From positions 38,900,270 through 38,964,269 of the forward strand of contig NC_058189.1 of assembly GCF_907165205.1 (NCBI RefSeq): 64,000 nucleotides of DNA. Direction: 5' to 3'. The notes under the pieces were generated by a model that saw only the letters and a list, made by a program, of their open reading frames with translations, did no database searches and was not told the DNA's origin. A program made the translations under genes and the position numbers. Below, one piece after another: positions 1 to 11,400 of this stretch. Positions within the stretch are counted from its first letter, which is position 1, and the number at the start of each line of letters is the position of its first letter. This DNA is from Coccinella septempunctata. Taxonomy: Eukaryota; Arthropoda; Insecta; Coleoptera; Coccinellidae.

Positions 1-510
1 GTTTCATTACTTTCATTTGATGTAATGAAGTTAATGTTGAAATAAACGTAAAATTCCAAATTTTTACCTATTTGGAATAAATCATTTTCAGTTGATAATA
101 ATTTATTGATCCTTGAAGCTCAACAGTTTAATGCAGTAAGGCACAGTGTGTATAGTGCGCTTTATCAATTATGAAAAGTAGAAAAATACTGAAAATTACT
201 GCGGCTAATGCAGCGGATGAGAAGCAACATCGTGTGCAAACAATAAAATCTGGTATAATAAAATTTTCTGGCAGAAATCCGAAGGAGAGCCATGTCCGTT
301 CTTTACAACCTCCATTTTACGACATCTGATCCAAATTGAATTCTTTATGTTACCGCGTTCCAACTTCCGGAAAAAGAATTATTTTTGCATTGTTTAAATG
401 TTAAACGAAATCTAGTGCCAATTCAGTGTTGTAATTCTTCATTTTGAATAATGTTTATTTTGATTTTGAAGGTTGAACTGAGGTATGAAAATGAAATTAT
501 ACTTATTATA

Positions 511-1080
511 TACAGGATGTTTCAAAAAAAGGTGACCCCGTCTCTAGAATAGGTAGAAAACTGAAAAATAATTGGGGTTTGCTCTGTAAAAAATGTTCGT
601 AACGCTATCCATATTCAAGATGAAGAGCGTTGAAGAGTAAAATTGTATACACATTTTTTACGATTTTGCCGGCAACATTGTAATGAAATTATGTTTTGGA
701 TACTGATTCATCTCATGAATTTGTTTTCATGTCTAACTCTCATAGGGGGCGCTAATTACAGTTTTCGTACAAATTACTGTTGAACAGAAACTTTTTAAGG
801 ATTAGATTTATTGATCAAAATTTCATGTGAACTTAAACATCATGCAATTTTACACCAAAAAGGTATTCTTGATAAAACTCGTGTACCAGAAAAAGTTCTG
901 ATAAATTTATTTTACTATTATGATTATTACTTAGAATGCATTATGTAAATTAAAACTTTTCGTCGCGTGAATGAGACCTCATCGATGTTGCCAGTAGTTT
1001 GGGCAAAATCGTGAAAAATGTGTATTAATTATATAAATTATCTTGAATACGGATGGCATTACGAAAATAAACTCCCTGTA
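511..1080. mobile_element. Inverted-repeat (MITE-like) element, about 570 bp
   Basis: Ends are TACAGGATG on the left and CCCTGTA on the right. The arms match in inverted orientation for over 100 bp with divergence: CGTAACGCTATCCATATTCA near 599 against the complement of 1038-1064, and the block ACACATTTTTTACGATTTTG near 648 against the complement of 1003-1023. There is no coding capacity. The superfamily is uncertain. Confidence 0.65.
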
Positions 1081-1870
1081 TATCGATAATATATCGAAAA
1101 TGTCGAAGCGACATTTCTAAAACTTTAAATACAGGATGTCCCGGATAAGATGGAAAAGATTTTTATGGAAAATAGACAGCCCATACATAGAGTACCACAA
1201 AAAAGTTATTTGTGCAACCAATTTCAAAAGAAGTTTGCAAAAGAACGCGAAATACGAAAAATGCTTCCCAACGTGTTTCACACAATATTTTTTCTAATTT
1301 CGAATAGGATGTTGCTATGAATTCAAATTAAAAGTACCAAAAACGTCTTTAATAGCTTCTCTCGGAGATTCCTTCAAAATCGTCTAATGACGGAAATTAT
1401 TCAATTTTTCACTCCGTAACTATGAAAGCAAGTATCGTTTCATCATCAGTTGCGAAATATTTTACTTTGCGTAACTGGTTGCGAAAAGTGAAAGGTTTCA
1501 AAACGTCAATGAGTTTTAAAACGTGTCACTTTATATGTCAAAATTGGAAAAAAATATTTATGACTCTTAGACTCTGATAAACAGCTTCTTTTTCATATTT
1601 GAAAGGAAATTTATTCACTTCAAGAATTCACCAAATCAACGGACATTTGAAATTGAGATGCTCCTCAATGTGTTTAAAAAATGCCGTTTAATGTCGATTT
1701 GCTGGGCCGCATCTAAAAAAGTTTTATAATTCTACGAATTTCGTGAAATAATTGATTTTCGCTATTCTATATCTTTATCTGTTTAAACTGTAGTTTTTAT
1801 TTAATCAATTCCCATTTAATCTGGGTCCCTATGTTTAACTGTGAATGTGCATATTCACATAATTGATGAA
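1081..1870. other. Stretch without recognised gene
   Basis: AT-rich. A TACAGGATGTCCC motif at 1132 looks like the end of another dispersed element, but no partner end was found. No exon or RNA gene was recognised. Confidence 0.4.
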
Positions 1871-1879
1871 ACATATTAA

Positions 1880-2480
1880 GTGAAATTCGGGTAATTCAGT
1901 TCCAGGAACTTCCTGCATGGCTTTTGATTTCTTTTCTTCAGCTTTGGATGTTCCATCCATGCTTCGAGCCATATTCTGCAATGGTTGACTCATCTGTCTG
2001 ATTCAATCGACAACATCTGGTTATCCCGATGTAAACCTTATTACCACAATCGCAAGGTATTCTATAAATGCCAGCTTGCGTTAGTGGATTGATTCTATTT
2101 TGGGTACTCCTTCACTTATGCCAGTTTTTGTATTGGCTAAAAAATATATAGATTTTCCTATACAAGTACTGTGTTTTCTCAGGAGTTTTCCAATTCTGTC
2201 TGTGACGCCAGGAACTAAACTCGCATAGGCTTTCTTGTCAGAAACCTTCGATGTGCCTTCTTTCAGTATTTGTAGTTTTGCTTTCATTGACCGTCAAATT
2301 TATTTTGGATTATACCAATTAGAAACGAAGGCATTTCGCAAATGGTTCATTTATTTCTGTAGAAATTCCGGCTCACATTTATTATACGTCGAGATCTTTC
2401 CACAAGTGATCACTCCTCGTTGCTGTTGTGGGTAGTGGTTGACTGGTTGGACTCCTTATGTACATATCTGTCTATGTGCG
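1880..2480 (-). pseudogene. Penelope-like retroelement remnant (RT C-terminus and GIY-YIG endonuclease)
   Basis: Read on the minus strand, about 2020-2083 encodes AGIYRIPCDCGNKVYIGIT, a textbook GIY-YIG endonuclease core with the Cys motif of Penelope-like elements. Upstream in the same sense (2081-2287) is an open piece containing TDRIGKLLRKHS and SIYFLANTKTGIS, like the region joining RT to endonuclease in this group. Stops and frameshifts interrupt the rest, so it is inactive. The 5' limit is uncertain. Confidence 0.75.
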
Positions 2481-2524
2481 TTGGTTTTCTACGAAGTGAG
2501 TGAAAAGTAACAACGCCCAAAATT

Positions 2525-2700
2525 TATATCTTAGGTGTTGAAGAGCAATGCTCGAACAGGTCAATTTTAATTTTAAATTGCGCACCTTTCCAAGTATAAT
2601 TGGGGAGTTTGTCATTCACCCTCCACAGGGGGTAGAGGTTAGGTGAGTTTTTTTCAATGGAACCCTCACTGCCTCACTTATTGTGACAGAAATAGATTTT
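2525..2700. mobile_element. Partial copy of the 56.6-kb MITE family
   Basis: Shares GAACAGGTCAA, GCACCTTTC, a CCCTC-rich block, ATGGAAxC and GTGxCAGAAAT in the same order as the MITE at 56625-57035. Only one half of the element is present. Confidence 0.5.
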
Positions 2701-3660
2701 GTTGCTGTTGATGATTTGATTATTTTTGTTCAAATTTATTAAATGCGAATACTATTTTCGTAAGGAAATAATTGATGAATGATACGTATCAATTACATTT
2801 ATTGTCGTTATTGTGATTCTTATTTCTGATAATTCATCAATTACTGCCCTATGAAAAAGATGTGTTTTCGGTATAACTTCAAAAACATTAGTTCCACACT
2901 TTCTGGTTCCATTATCCCTATAAATATTTATTTATTCAAACAGATTGGCTATTTTATAAATATGATTCAGATGTTCAAGAGCATACAAATTTACAGTAAC
3001 GTGAGAAACATTGAACAAAAACATGAAAACTAAAGTAGGTGCGTTTAATAAGGTCTAGCTTAGGATGATTTGGAATGACTTGAAAACTATAGAAGTTAAT
3101 TTGATGCCTAAAAAGAAATGTGAAAACATTTTTTTAATGGCATGCAGACAATTACATATTGAATTCTGGAATCTTTAGATGTCGATATATTACTCACATC
3201 TTCAAGACATAATCCGCATAGAAGTGAAAAAATCACTAACTATTGAATCTCTGATACAGTGATACTTCTATGAATGAAGAGGATATACGTCAATACATTT
3301 AATAGTAAAGGTGAATGAGACTAATTTTTGGCTCTAGATTATTATTAATAAGACAACTTTCATATCAGAGTATTTCAATTTATTCGGGAATCAGTAGATG
3401 GGAACGTATGATTCTATTGCCAGGCTAGCAAGATCCCCAGACTACTCCTTTTGATTTTTTTCTATTGAATAATGGACTTATGTTCAAAATAAAATTATCA
3501 AGACTATAGTCAAAATAAGGCTGATTTAGGGTAGAGAGGCAGGAGCGGCATCAGAGACATTTCCAACGTTATGCTGTTGAATACAGTGAATTCTGATATA
3601 AAAAGATGTCGAATTTGTTTACAGAATAATGGTACTCAATTTGAGAATTTTTTATTAGTA
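2701..3660. other. Stretch without recognised gene
   Basis: AT-rich sequence with only short spurious ORFs. No splice-supported exon and no repeat partner elsewhere in the window were noticed. Confidence 0.4.
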
Positions 3661-3934
3661 CCAAAAATGAAAGATATCAAGGTTTTATGACAACCGTGGC
3701 GATGTTTTCTGCTTCCTCAGGCCTACAATTTATTCAAAACATAAGATTAATCAGTTGTACGTGATATCAACAAATTCTTCACCAAAGAAGTCTAAGAAAA
3801 CCACTACATTATATAGGTGTATATGTTACAATCATACAAAATCTTATCCTCGTAACTTAGAAAACTAAAGCAAAATAACATCAGTCGCTTGGGAAAAATT
3901 ATCTACAGCAATTTTGATATATAAGATCCCTTTT

Positions 3935-4275
3935 TCAGGATGTAGTTAAGCTTATATCGGTCAAACTAAACAATATTGAAATAACAGGATAAAACAGCAT
4001 AAAACCGATTTGATGGATGTTAGAAAAAAAGACAAAAGAGACCTTTGTTCTCATTACTTTAATGAAGACCATTCAATCGATTTTGATGAAGTAGATGTTT
4101 GTGAGAGGGAGGGAAATTTTAAAAAAGAAATATTTTATAGAGATGATATATATAAGTTTGTTCGATTCCATGAACTATAGAACTGACACTGAACATTTGG
4201 CTAAGCATCATAGTTCCATCATTAGAAAATACAACAATCTTGTTAACTCAAGATATAGAATTCAAAAAATTTAAA
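3935..4275 (+). pseudogene. GIY-YIG endonuclease domain of a Penelope-like element, broken
   Basis: The frame near 3953 reads YIGQTKQY, a stop, then NNRIKQHK, SHYFNEDHSIDFDEVDVC and REGNFKKEIFYRDDIYKF. After a frameshift it continues TEHLAKHHSSIIRKYNNLVN. This matches the C-terminal endonuclease of Penelope-type polymerases, including the R-x3-H and E positions. In-frame stops and a frameshift show it is dead. Confidence 0.75.
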
Positions 4276-4585
4276 AAAATAAAAAAAAAAATAACGATAA
4301 GGATGAAAATAAACTACATATTTTAATTGTAGAGAATAATTTAAATGTTTTCATGTTGTTGAACAAGAAATAGAATCTTATTGTTGTTCTCATGAATTGT
4401 TGTGTTTTTGTTGTTGTTTCTGTGGTCTGTCGGTTAATCTCCTTTCTCCGTATGTCATTGCGTTGTGTGCAGTTTTTTTGCCATTCTTGAATGCGACTGA
4501 TGGTTTTTTGCTTTACTTTTCTAAGGAACGAGAATAATATTTTGTATAAAATCTGGTAATAGTCCATCGGTGGAGTTTTTAATAA

Positions 4586-4690
4586 TGGTTACAAACAAAC
4601 AAATGGTCTACTCCACTATATATTTAAATTATGCACAATTTGCATAATTTAAATATATAGTGGAGTAGACCATTTGTTTGTTTGTAACCA
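4586..4690. repeat. 105-bp palindrome: 50-bp arms, 5-bp spacer
   Basis: Positions 4586-4635 are the exact reverse complement of 4641-4690, around the spacer CAATT. The arms contain CAAATGGTCTACTCCACTAT. It lies at the inner edge of the right arm of the Penelope-like remnant. RNA from either strand would fold into a very stable hairpin. Confidence 0.9.
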
Positions 4691-4816
4691 ATATTTTGTA
4701 TGATTGTGGATTGTAACATTGGTACACCTAATGTAGTGGTTTTCTTAGACTTCTTTGGTAAAAAATTTATTTATATCACATGTAACTGTGTGATCTTATG
4801 TTTTGAATAAATTGTA

Positions 4817-4852
4817 GGCCTGAGGAAGCAGAAGACAGTCTGCGAATCGTCA
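4817..4852 (+). ncRNA. Hammerhead-ribozyme-like motif in Penelope pseudo-LTR
   Basis: Order: CTGAGGA (core CUGANGA), GCAGA / loop / TCTGC (5-bp stem II), then GAATC in place of GAAAC, then GTC. The core is one base off consensus, so it is probably decayed. Penelope-like elements are known to carry hammerhead motifs. The inverted left copy lies at about 3690-3725 and has a shortened stem II. Confidence 0.45.
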
Positions 4853-5158
4853 CCACGTTTGTCATAAAACCTTGATATCTTATTTTTTATTAGTTGTATC
4901 AAAATTGATTATAGAAATTCTGTCCGATATTTCGATACATTTTTGGCAAAACATCGTAAGCCTCAATTACTTGCATTGTGGCTTACAATGTTTTGGCAAA
5001 AATGTGTCGATTCATTCAAATTGAGTATAACACGAATTAAATAATTTTATTGAAGCTATAGATGTTTCAACTAAAAATGCAATTCAATGGACGAAAATAT
5101 TTCTTTCAATTTTTGTAAAATTCTCAGCTTTCTTCACCAAATCCATATTTCTTTCCAG

Positions 5159-5463
5159 AAACGGAGGGTCACTCAGCTGCCTGGTGGCCGAACCATCCGA
5201 TGGGGCAATCTACAGCAAACGCCTCGATGTCGGCAACGCCATGAGATTGGATACTGGTTCGGTCTGCAACAACAGCCCTCAGAAAGAGAACAACAACTCA
5301 GTGGACGTCAGTGGCCCAGAGCTGGAGCTCCTCGCCAAACTGGAGGAGGCAAACCGTATCATCGAGTCGGACGCCAAGTCGCTCAACTCGCTGAGCGGCG
5401 CCTCCGGCCAATCGGGACATTCCAGGAAGAGTTCCGACACTTCGCAGATTTCCCTCACTTCAG
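5159..5463 (+). CDS. Evi5: Evi5 exon A: N-terminal Ser-rich region
   Basis: The acceptor is a pyrimidine tract ending in CAG before 5159. The exon starts with the last base of a split codon and ends in phase 1 before GTTAGT. Its GC content is visibly higher than the flanks. It encodes the conserved block ELLAKLEEANRIIESDAKSL, which in vertebrate EVI5 also lies N-terminal to the TBC domain. An in-frame TAG at 5466 shows the exon must be spliced. Confidence 0.88.
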
Positions 5464-8400
5464 GTTAGTTTTGCGTGCTAAAGATTCATATCTTTCACCA
5501 GATTAGATAATTTATTGTAAATTGTAGCATGCCAAACCTCCGGCAAGTGTTCGACCTGTTGTCGAATCATTACCATTATACAGGGTGACCCTTTTTGAAA
5601 GATTATCTGAAATAACTGCTTGGCAAGAACCTGGGTAAAAAAGGTTCAAGTGAGAATGTCTTCTGAGGTATATCAAATGCAAACATTCATTCAACCTTGA
5701 ACTTTGAAATAGGGTCAAGTAGATTTTTCTCAATACGGAATATATTTTTTATGCAAAATACTAATACTCATGAAAAACTAAAAACATGGCAAAAAAGGAG
5801 GAGACAAAAAGTTTTTTGCAAAGAAAATGTATATTTTTTCTTGGTAAAAAAATATAATTAAGAAAAATCTCGACCGGTGAATAATTGTAGTTGAACGTAA
5901 CGCTCAGCTTTCACTATAACATTTTTGGTTTATCTTTCAAATTTGATAAAATTGTCAAGTGAACTTCAATCAATTCGAATTCCTTTGATATTTATTACAA
6001 AACCCTTTACTAAAGAGCTGCACAAAATATAGTACCTACTCCACAATTGTTAAGGAAGTTCAGAAATTTTGTTACCTTTTTCAAAAGATAATTTTTTATA
6101 TCATAACTCGGACTGGCAAAAATATACACTTTCGGTATACTATGGAGAACGTGCCGACATTGATGGTTTCGCTCTTGTTTGAGCTCGTCAGTATCACAAG
6201 ACAGACCGGACGTATTTCAATGTAGCCATGTATGAGAAAGCTTAGGTCGTTGAATGCCAGGTGTCGCATCGATTTATTTAATACTTTAATGCCGCTGCTG
6301 GCTTTCAACAAAAGGTCCTCTGCTTCATTCAGTTGGCATCGTTTGGTTGAGTTATGTGATACTGACGAGCTCAAACAAGCGAAACCGCTCGATGCCGTCA
6401 CGTTCTCCATGGTATACTGAAAGTGTAGATTTTTGTCAGTCCGAGTAATTATGTTATCTTTCACAACCGTTTTGAACAGTCTGTATCTTTTAAACCGAAT
6501 CGATTCGGAAAAAAAATTTGTAAAGGATAAAAAAGTTTCTTTCGACCTAAAGAATCTATTCTTGAAATAATTGTACGAGTCAAAGACCTAGAATGTTTTT
6601 TCTGCTCTTTTCATAACTTTTTAAGTGTCATGCAAGTTTTTGTCGTTTGCGTTTAAGAATTTCGAATCAGTTATTATTTCTTACAATCAAGTATGATTCA
6701 CAATAATTTGAAAATTTGTTTTCAAATAATGCCTAAAAATACACGTAAACTGCGGGTGAAGCTAATAGGGGTTTTGGTGTGATTGAGGCGAGATATGTTG
6801 TGAATTTCTTTCGAATTACTGCTCGTCCATCGATGTCGAGAAACTGGAAACGTGATCGAAAGACCGAGAAGTGGACGCCTAAGATCTACCATTCCTGCAC
6901 AAGTTTGTGACTATGTCTACCCGTAGACACATTTAACACCGGTAGGAGCCTTTGAGTATCATGCAACAGCGGCTTCTGATTCTGGTGTTTTGGTTTCTAT
7001 TGAAACAGTTCGTCGAACACTTCGAGACAGAGACAACCAACGAGACTGTCAACTGCCTTGTAAAAATCCATCCTATCGTAATTCTCCATCTCTCTCTAAA
7101 GACCTTAAACCCTTACGTAGGTGGCGCTTGCATCGGTCGAGATCTGTTTCGCGGGAAATTCAAATGTCAGTCTAAGGAATCCTCTGCTTGAATGATAGAT
7201 TTTATTCTTGATAATTTAGAATATTTCCTTTCTGAAATGATAGAACGCCAGGAACGTAACTAAGAATACATTTTTTCAGGCATTCTTCATAGTCAAAAAG
7301 GAGATATTCTAATATCAGGAATAAAAAGTATTTTTAATAATATTACAGGGAATTGGTTTATGTGAAGTAGAAAACTTATATGGGCAGTTTTACATTTTTA
7401 TTGTAGGAAAGAGCAAATACATATATTATATACCATAAATGACAGTTTTACATTTTTAATGTTAGAAAAAGCAAATACTTATATTATGTACAAGAAAATT
7501 AAATTACTAAAAATTTCCTAATTTTTGTATCAGAAAGATTTGACATTGCTTTCAAATCCTGGCCTCCTCGCTTGCATAAACTTTTCACCTTTCTCAAGTG
7601 ATCTTCTCTTTTATGGATTATCTCAATCAATTTTTTCTTCCTTGGAGTACAATCATGTGAAGATAAATAGTTTATTTCCCTAAATAGAGTCTTTCGTGAT
7701 TGAGAAGGTGAAGAGAAACTCTAGTCTCTAGAGAGAATACTTTTGAGAAGGATTTCTCTAACTCAAAATCATATACGATGTCAAGTGGATTGGGCCAATG
7801 AGCACGTGATCAGTGGAGATTTGTATTGGTCATATAACATGAGTCGAGATATGGACGATTTTCGGATAATCGGCGTGTTCGGAAATTGACCTATCCTCTG
7901 GTGCCAAGAAATCGCAGATTGGTACAGTTAGTTTTTGGGCAGGCATGTTGTTTAAATGGACTTGTTGGTACTTCAAGATCCATGAATGCGCAGATTTACA
8001 TAGAGCAAGTCATTGACTGAGTTATTCCTTTTTTTATGCTGCTATTCGGCCAAATTTCTTATTTTTGGGCAATTTTGGATAATGCAATTGTGCTAGAACT
8101 GTCGGTGAAGCTCCGCATTTTGGTCTTGCCCCCTCGGTCGCCAAACCTCAATTCTATTGAACACGCTTGGGATCAGCTACGAAGAGCTTTGGATTCTCAT
8201 CAACCACCTCCACGTACACATCATGAACTCAAACAGCTTTTGCCGCAACTCTGAAGAGAAATAATTGATCAAGCCTACTTCAACAATCTGATTCGGGAAA
8301 GCCATACTTTTTACTGAACTTTATTTTTCCAATTTTCTGATTAGAATTATTTTGTATCGCAAATACTAAAGATGAATTTCCACCTGAAACTGGAAAACTC

Positions 8401-11400
8401 ATAAAGAACGAATTAGATAATTTAATAAACATTCGGAATTCTCATATTTAGAAAATTGGTGAGAAAAGGAAACTTTTGAAAAAGTTTGGTATTCGTTATA
8501 GCTAAACGAAATATTCACTCGAAGCAAATTCATCATTAACATACATGTTTCTAATCAAATGGTTAAGAATTGTTTCTCAATTTTCAAGCAAGAGACTCTT
8601 CATTATCTTCTAATCTAAGGAACATTCCCATGGGCAATATAATAACCCGTATAATACGCAGAACACGACACACAACAAACGTCTATAATAATCATAAGGT
8701 ACCCACGTCCTTGGCAAAATTGCAATAATATAGTTCATTTACATCCACCATGTATGGTCACCAGTCGATGGCTACTTAAATTGAATAAAAAAACATTGCT
8801 ATCATTCCTATTTCCACCACGTTGCCGGTTTTCAATTAGAAGAAGGTGTAGGTTCTGCACATTGAACAAAGCTTCCAGAAGGTGAAATAATAGTTCGATA
8901 TAAATAATTTAGTAAATGTAGCACGATTGACATGTCGCAATAGAAAAATATTGGTAACGGTATTATCGTTCAATCGGGCGACCAGCCCGCAATTTTCACG
9001 GCAATGATGCACCGACTTTCGATTGTTTTGAATCCCATGAGTAAACATGGATCCCTATTCTGTTACGATAAGGTGATAAGATTGTTTTGAAGTGGATCGT
9101 TGAAAATTTTTAGGTGTTTCATGTAGTGCGTAGTGTTTTTATTCTGTGGAATGGTTCCTGTATAGACACAAGATGTCTGCAGATGTACTCAGTTATTTAC
9201 CAGGAGTTTTCTCTGCAGGTAAACTATGGATGACCATTTTGTTACATCAATTAGCGTAATTTACGATGGGAATTGTTAACGTCATTGTTGTAATCCCGCT
9301 ATATGCTGATTAGCAGATTAATCTCCGATATACACACGCCTTGGTAGTTCAGATGTCAACGTACCTATACTAACGTCTCAATAACGCACGTGAAAACAGA
9401 TCTGACCAAGTCATTCTATTTGAGATCAAACATTACTTTTCTGTTCTTACCAGTGTTTTACAACCTTTCTCACGACACGATCCCCTTCATAAGAAAAAAT
9501 ATTTCGCGATGCCTCTGACATTCGTTTTTTATATCACCCAGAATTTGTGCTAATTGACATTGAAAAACGATTTAATTCTCACAGTAGCAAAAACGACTCC
9601 GTCCTTCTGAACTTATTGATTTTTCCAGTGGGGTGATTCTCTCGACCTCTCGTGACCCCCTAGGGGGTAGCGACCCACAGGTTTTAAAACACTGATATGT
9701 ACCGATTTGACCAGGGATTCTTCGTCAATGAATCCATCCCATTTTCGACTCAAGATTCGAAAATTACAGTAATTTAGATCAAATAACAACGCTCTTGTTT
9801 CTGAGAACAAAAGCTCGAAAACACTTCTAGATAAAGAGACGCATAATTTCAAAATATTATATTAAAGCCATAAAAAAATGTTCAAAGCTACGACTCTTAT
9901 ACAATAAACCTTATTCCCATAAACCATAAACATTCCCGTAATTTCATGAAGCATGAAGCCATTGAGCATCCAATACATTTACTCACTTCCTTCAGAAATA
10001 TCACAGATTTGCAAATCATTGTCTTCTAATTAAGGTCCATTAGAAGATCGCTTCAATCTCGGATTCAAGGAATGGCTTTCTTATGATCTTATTTCTGCCA
10101 CTTCAGTTAAATTTCAATCGTTTCTTCGCATTCCGAGATATACCTACTCGCAAAATCAGCTTTTTTGAAACGATCTATGGTGCATTTTAATGACCACGTA
10201 AAACTACATGGATATTAAAAAGGTTGATTGGGAAAACCATCACTATAGAAATTTTGGGAGAACCTTCCATCACTGAGCTGAAAATTTGTATTGAGCGGTT
10301 TTGGACACTAATCTTTTGATAGTAGAGCGGCTTTTATATGAGTTACTAAAATAAAGATTTCCATTTAAATTTATTGAATTTCCGTAACTTCAATTCATTC
10401 AATATAATACATTTCTAATTTATTTGCTCTAGGATTTCGTGCCAACCATGAGCACCCTGTACAACAATGTCCCAAAAAAGGTTCATTTTGTTGATAAAAG
10501 GTTTTCTCTCATTTCATTACAAATTGTTTTTACGATATTTTACTGTCTGATTACGATATTAATGTTTAAAAACCTTTGAAGGTTTCGATATATTCGTAAT
10601 TTTCAAAGCTCTGAAACGATACAATAAAAAATAAAAACAATCAATAAAGACTTGAAAATCAAAACAACTCTAACGTCTACGCAAGCATAGCAAAATAATG
10701 AATAAAAGGATTAACAATATCGAAAATAAATTGAATATTGACAAACTAAAAAAGTCATAGATGAAAAAGGACAGACAGAACAAAATCACAATCTTGACAT
10801 ACGTTGATTGAACAGACAATGAATTGAATTTTTTTTTTATTGTAAACGCGTTTTTTTATATTCCCCTGAATCGGGCCCTGAATTTTCTGTGTTATAAAAT
10901 ATGGATATAAAAAAATTGTGTATTATCTTCATTGAGAAGAATCATTTATTGATTATAACTATACATATAGAATTATATATTTAGGGACAAAGGAAATTTA
11001 ATTTATAGTGATTCATCAATCACTAAATTTTGAATTATCTTCTTTTAAAATATCGATATGAAAAAAAATTTATAATAAAGAGGAGGATGATGGTATTGTT
11101 TTCATTTCGATATTTCATAAAAAAAAGTAAAGTGACGGGAAAAAAGGAAAATGTTTTAAATTTTTCTCAATTCAATTTTTTAATTCATTGATGTTCCTTA
11201 AGATTTCTTCTTTATTCATCTATGAATACCGTCTCCAATTTCAAAAAAAAAAAAATTTCCGATATTTGTTATCCTTTCATAGATATTCTTGTTTTGTTTC
11301 TATGGAGAATTTTTTCGTAATCATGACACATTCAAAATTGCCTCCCGTGAGTGGCGACAAAAAGGCGTTACAGAAATACAAACACAGTTTTGTTTGCAAA

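Larger units (their letters stand above)
3668..4885 (+). mobile_element. Penelope-like element remnant with inverted terminal copies
   Basis: The segment 3668-3850 recurs in inverted orientation at about 4690-4880 (shared blocks include GATATCAAGGTTTTATGACA, GCTTCCTCAGGCCTACAATT and AAGAAGTCTAAGAAAACCAC). Between them is a GIY-YIG endonuclease relic on the + strand. Inverted pseudo-LTR copies and a C-terminal GIY-YIG are the hallmark of Penelope-like retroelements. Each arm carries a hammerhead-like motif. Confidence 0.75.

Noticed and set aside
5087..5506. 139-codon ORF overlapping the first Evi5 exon in another frame
   Set aside because: Runs through the splice sites and lacks the conserved EVI5 block.
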